DNA of 64,000 nt from Phoebastria nigripes (Eukaryota > Chordata > Aves > Procellariiformes > Diomedeidae), in NCBI GenBank assembly GCA_035582835.1, contig JAYKAV010000012.1:344818-408817 (forward strand), given 5' to 3'. Position 1 is the stretch's first letter. The number at the start of each line of letters is the position of its first letter. The notes beneath the pieces are model-generated. The model was not told the DNA's origin and made no database searches. It saw only the letters and a program-made list of their open reading frames with translations. A program made the translations under genes and the position numbers. Of this stretch, positions 60,925-64,000 are shown in pieces.

Positions 60925-63900
60925 GAATCACAGTTCCATTATTTGAAAGACAAATGGAAGAGGATAAAGTGCAGCCCCTCTGAACCCACCCATGGCGTAA
61001 AGTCGTGGCTCTGAGGAAGTTTATGGCAACTTTGTTGTTCATGGCAAGTGGGTCGGTATTTCACATTGCTTTTTTTTCTTGCATTTGAAATGCATCATCT
61101 TGATTTTCTGCTGTGCTCTGCTTTCTCATCCCTCTCCTGACACAGACCTCAGTACAGCTGGAAATCACTCACTTTTTTTTTTTTTCTTTAATTCCCTTCC
61201 CCGCTAACTAATTACTCTGGCGTCCTTTGTGCTTTTACATAAATTCTGCCTGAGTATCTTATTTACTGCTAGCTCCCTAATTGTCTTTAGGTAGTGTGAC
61301 CTCTGTTTCAAACAACTCTGAAGCTTTTATTAGCTCGTGGTTTCTCTTTGCTAAGCTCCGTTTTGATCCATTCAAAGAGCCGTTCCATCCTCAGCCTGCC
61401 CAGTTGCTGAAATGTTTCAGAACAGTATTTCTTCAGATCAAATGTTACCTTGTCAGCTCTTGAGTGGGTACAAACCCCTCTTAGTGGATAAACCAGGAAG
61501 CTGGGAATTCTTCAGGTCTCAATCCCTAATGAAGAACACAGGGAAAAAAATCTGAGCTAGACATGACTAAACTTCAGAGAAGAAGCCCTAGCCAGAAATC
61601 CATAGGGGGCTAAGCACAGAGCCTGTGCATTCAAAGATTCTCCCCTTTATTATTCTGTATTTTTACAGACTGTTTTTCCTGTGTATTTACCTACATTGGA
61701 AGCTTTTGGGGACTGGGATTGTCTTTTTTTTGCCTCATGCCCACTTTTGGATTCCAATTTGTACCTAGAGCTTTTAGGTGCAACTGCAGTAAAAATAACA
61801 GGGCATCAATATTTGATGGTGAGAAAGACACTACGGTGACTTGTTATAACTGATTATTCAGGTATCCAATTTATGAACATTTGCTGATTCACACTTCAAT
61901 ATCTTTTTATACTGTTTGATGAAGCCACCATATGTTAGCTAACCAGTCAATTGAGTCAACTGCTTTATCACCAGCAGTTTCTAATGAGGATGTTTTCTTG
62001 TGGCTGGTGCAAACTGATGTGAAGAAATGCATCATTAATGGAAAGAAAATTGCAGAGGCAGAAGTGAAATACTTGCAAATGTTTCTTCATATTTAAACCT
62101 GCCTTTGAAATACTGTCATCAGGTGTGTCCCCATACTGAGATGGAGAGGCACCTGTAGTCTCTCATTTTGAGGCACGGTGTCGTGATGCCAGCAGAAAGC
62201 CTCAGTTCTTTCTTGTTTATTCATCCTTCCTTATCTGAAAAATGTCATTTAGTTGATACGTCGTTATATTGAAGAACGTACTTTGTTGCTTCATATTTTC
62301 CTCCTCTCCAGTTTAATATAGATATATGATGGATTATTAAACCCAAACTTATTTTCTCATCGTACTACAAATTGCATGCAAACAACTGCTGCAGTACCTG
62401 GTGATTATTGCCAAGGTAACAAAGATTTTTCATTCAAGCCTAAATCCCTTCCCCTCTCAGCTCCGCACCCCAGTGAGAGAGTGCCCGGCACTGCAGGGAC
62501 ATTTCAGCTTTTCTCATTCCTAGATCCACCCCTGCTCAGGAGCAGATCTTTTGGCAGGGTAAGGTCAGACGAGAGAGGGAGACATGAAACAGGAGGGATG
62601 TAAGTGAGAAGACCGCCAGAAATCCAAGTCTAGTGCTTCTCTCCATCAGCTGAGAGGCTGGGAGCATGTAACGGGAAGCAGAACAAGGTCTAACGTGTGT
62701 TACACGTATAGCTACAAGAGTATAAATACCAGAGTGGAATGCAGCAAGACACTATGATGTTTTTTGTGTGTTTAATGGCTATGATATTACTACCAGCTTC
62801 AACTTCTGCTCTTGTTATTGTTCGTTTCCTTTAATAATTCATTACATCATCCAATCTTATGTTGTTAGTAATAAATATTAAATACCCAAGCTGTGATGCA
62901 TGAATTTAGATATTTTCTTTTTATAAAAGGATTCTGGTATTAGATTTAAATGTCAATTAGAAGAAGAGTATAAAAAAATAGTGCAGTGCTTCTGTGAGCG
63001 CTGGAATGAATGAAGCCTGGTTTCCTGTGGATTTGTGACTTACAGCTGGATTTTGTCAGATTTAAGAAAGTGTGGCATTTGAGTGCAGCTCTTCCCCACT
63101 TGGGTGCAGATTCTCTGATGCCTACCAAGCAGTGGCCTTACTGGCAAGAGGGGCTGTACATAGAGACACTGACCCCATTTTCATGAAACTTCCAGGAACT
63201 TCGTGTCTTTCAGCCCACTGTCCTTCTTCTAAACTCAGAAAAAATTAGTCAAGAACTTCAACATCTACCAGGTACAACAGGTGGATGGAAGAACTGACAC
63301 AAAATTAACAAAACTTTACAGGATATATTATTTTCTGTCCAAAAGTTCAAATTCACTTTTCATTTTGAAATTCTCTACCTTTGATAGATATGTGTTCTGT
63401 ATATTTGTGAAGAAAATCCCAAAACCCTGAAGTGCTGTCCTTGTATGTAAAAGCAAAAAGGTGCCAGGCATGCAGTAAAAGCTTACCCAAGGAAAACATA
63501 TGCCGAACTCTGTACTAACTTACATCCTAAAGTATCTCATTGACATGAAGAAGCATATGAACAAGCTTAGAAATTAATTTTGTCCATAAAACCCAGCGGT
63601 GGTCCTGAAATTACTATTAAATNCAATTTACCCAATACTATGCAAACTGGTGTAAACAACATAGTGACTAATAAGGTGATTTGAGGGCCCTATGAGACAG
63701 CAATGTATTTGATTTGGCTCCTTGGCTTGTGAGATGGCATTTCAGCATCTCAGCTAGTCTGCTAATATCTTTTAATAATCCTGACAAAATTGCACAGGCA
63801 GCTGGGCTCAGACACAAGATTAGTATGGCATAGGAGCATTGGGATCCAAAAAAAAAGCCCCCCGTGGTAAAATATAGCAGTTAGGTAACAAGTTGGGTCT

Positions 63901-64000
63901 TCCTTCTTTCTCTCGAGACTCCAAATTTTGCTGCAAGAAAATCAGCTAGATAAGTTAATGGTCAACTCCAGTATGTCAATATAACATTCCTAATATAGAA

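Larger units (their letters stand above)
1..64000 (+). other. CNTN6: Partial CNTN6 (contactin-6/NB-3) gene, internal portion
   Basis: Eight exons on the + strand join in one open frame. They match contactin-6, a GPI-anchored immunoglobulin-superfamily adhesion protein of neurons that family knowledge links to Notch, CHL1 and receptor phosphatase signalling. Family members have six Ig domains, four FNIII repeats and about 1,030 residues; this window supplies roughly 395 residues (late Ig1 to mid Ig5). Contactin-6 is chosen over contactin-4 because of diagnostic stretches such as [17 protein letters not shown] in Ig1, LYVQED in Ig2, and WDKKIQN in Ig4. In contactin-4 these positions read differently, as I recall (for example WKLNGTDVD). 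Introns between Ig domains are phase 1; introns within Ig domains are phase 2, 1, 2, 0 and 2 for Ig1 to Ig5. The first coding exons and all exons from mid Ig5 onward are outside the window. I cannot see the gene's promoter or its end. Confidence 0.93.
48792..64000 (+). other. CNTN6: CNTN6 intron (partial, more than 15.2 kb)
   Basis: No further contactin exon was recognised here. I looked for the second half of Ig5 (a DAGSYTC-like segment) and did not find one, so the next exon should be past base 64000. The sequence holds two copies of the old palindromic repeat (55875-55933, 60885-60924), modestly GC-richer patches near 60040-60150 and 62450-62570, and short chance frames such as 60498-60794 (+). 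The rest is AT-rich and unassigned. Confidence 0.7.

Noticed and set aside
62376..62603. Frame with a GTAAGG string downstream, considered as an exon
   Set aside because: It has no Ig or FNIII signature and no convincing acceptor. The composition is simply GC-richer than its surroundings.

Overview
This window is a piece of a vertebrate nuclear genome, most likely a sauropsid and probably a bird. It is AT-rich and intron-dominated, and has old CR1 LINE 3' ends, a 5S rRNA-derived SINE relic and scattered single N calls. No prokaryotic operons, CRISPR arrays or rRNA operons are present. The small open frames outside the exons look like chance frames.

The only gene I can support is a partial contactin-6 gene (CNTN6, also called NB-3) on the + strand. 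Eight consecutive coding exons are visible at 5199-5374, 21731-21826, 31158-31361, 32919-33021, 41152-41336, 43913-44049, 47456-47585 and 48641-48791. All have AG acceptors and GT donors. They join in one uninterrupted reading frame of 1182 coding bases, 393 complete codons plus split codons at both ends. They encode the second half of Ig domain 1, all of Ig2, Ig3 and Ig4, and the first half of Ig5 of a GPI-anchored neuronal adhesion molecule. The signal peptide and first half of Ig1 lie upstream of the window. The rest of Ig5, Ig6, the four FNIII repeats and the GPI signal lie downstream.

Layout: 1-5198 is intron. From 5199 to 48791 eight exons are separated by seven introns of about 16.4, 9.3, 1.6, 8.1, 2.6, 3.4 and 1.1 kb. 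From 48792 to the end is one intron of more than 15 kb. Each Ig fold is split over two exons, and the introns between Ig domains are all phase 1.

The introns hold old mobile-element relics: four CR1 fragments, two tRNA-derived relics and the 5S-derived SINE. They also hold several copies of an old palindromic repeat, some hairpins and perfect palindromes, simple repeats, and a few GC-rich blocks I cannot assign. I did not find a previously undescribed biological system. The most interesting items are the palindrome cluster at 16422-16520, the 5S-derived SINE, the dispersed palindromic family, and a speculative internal promoter with a first exon at 25565-25635.
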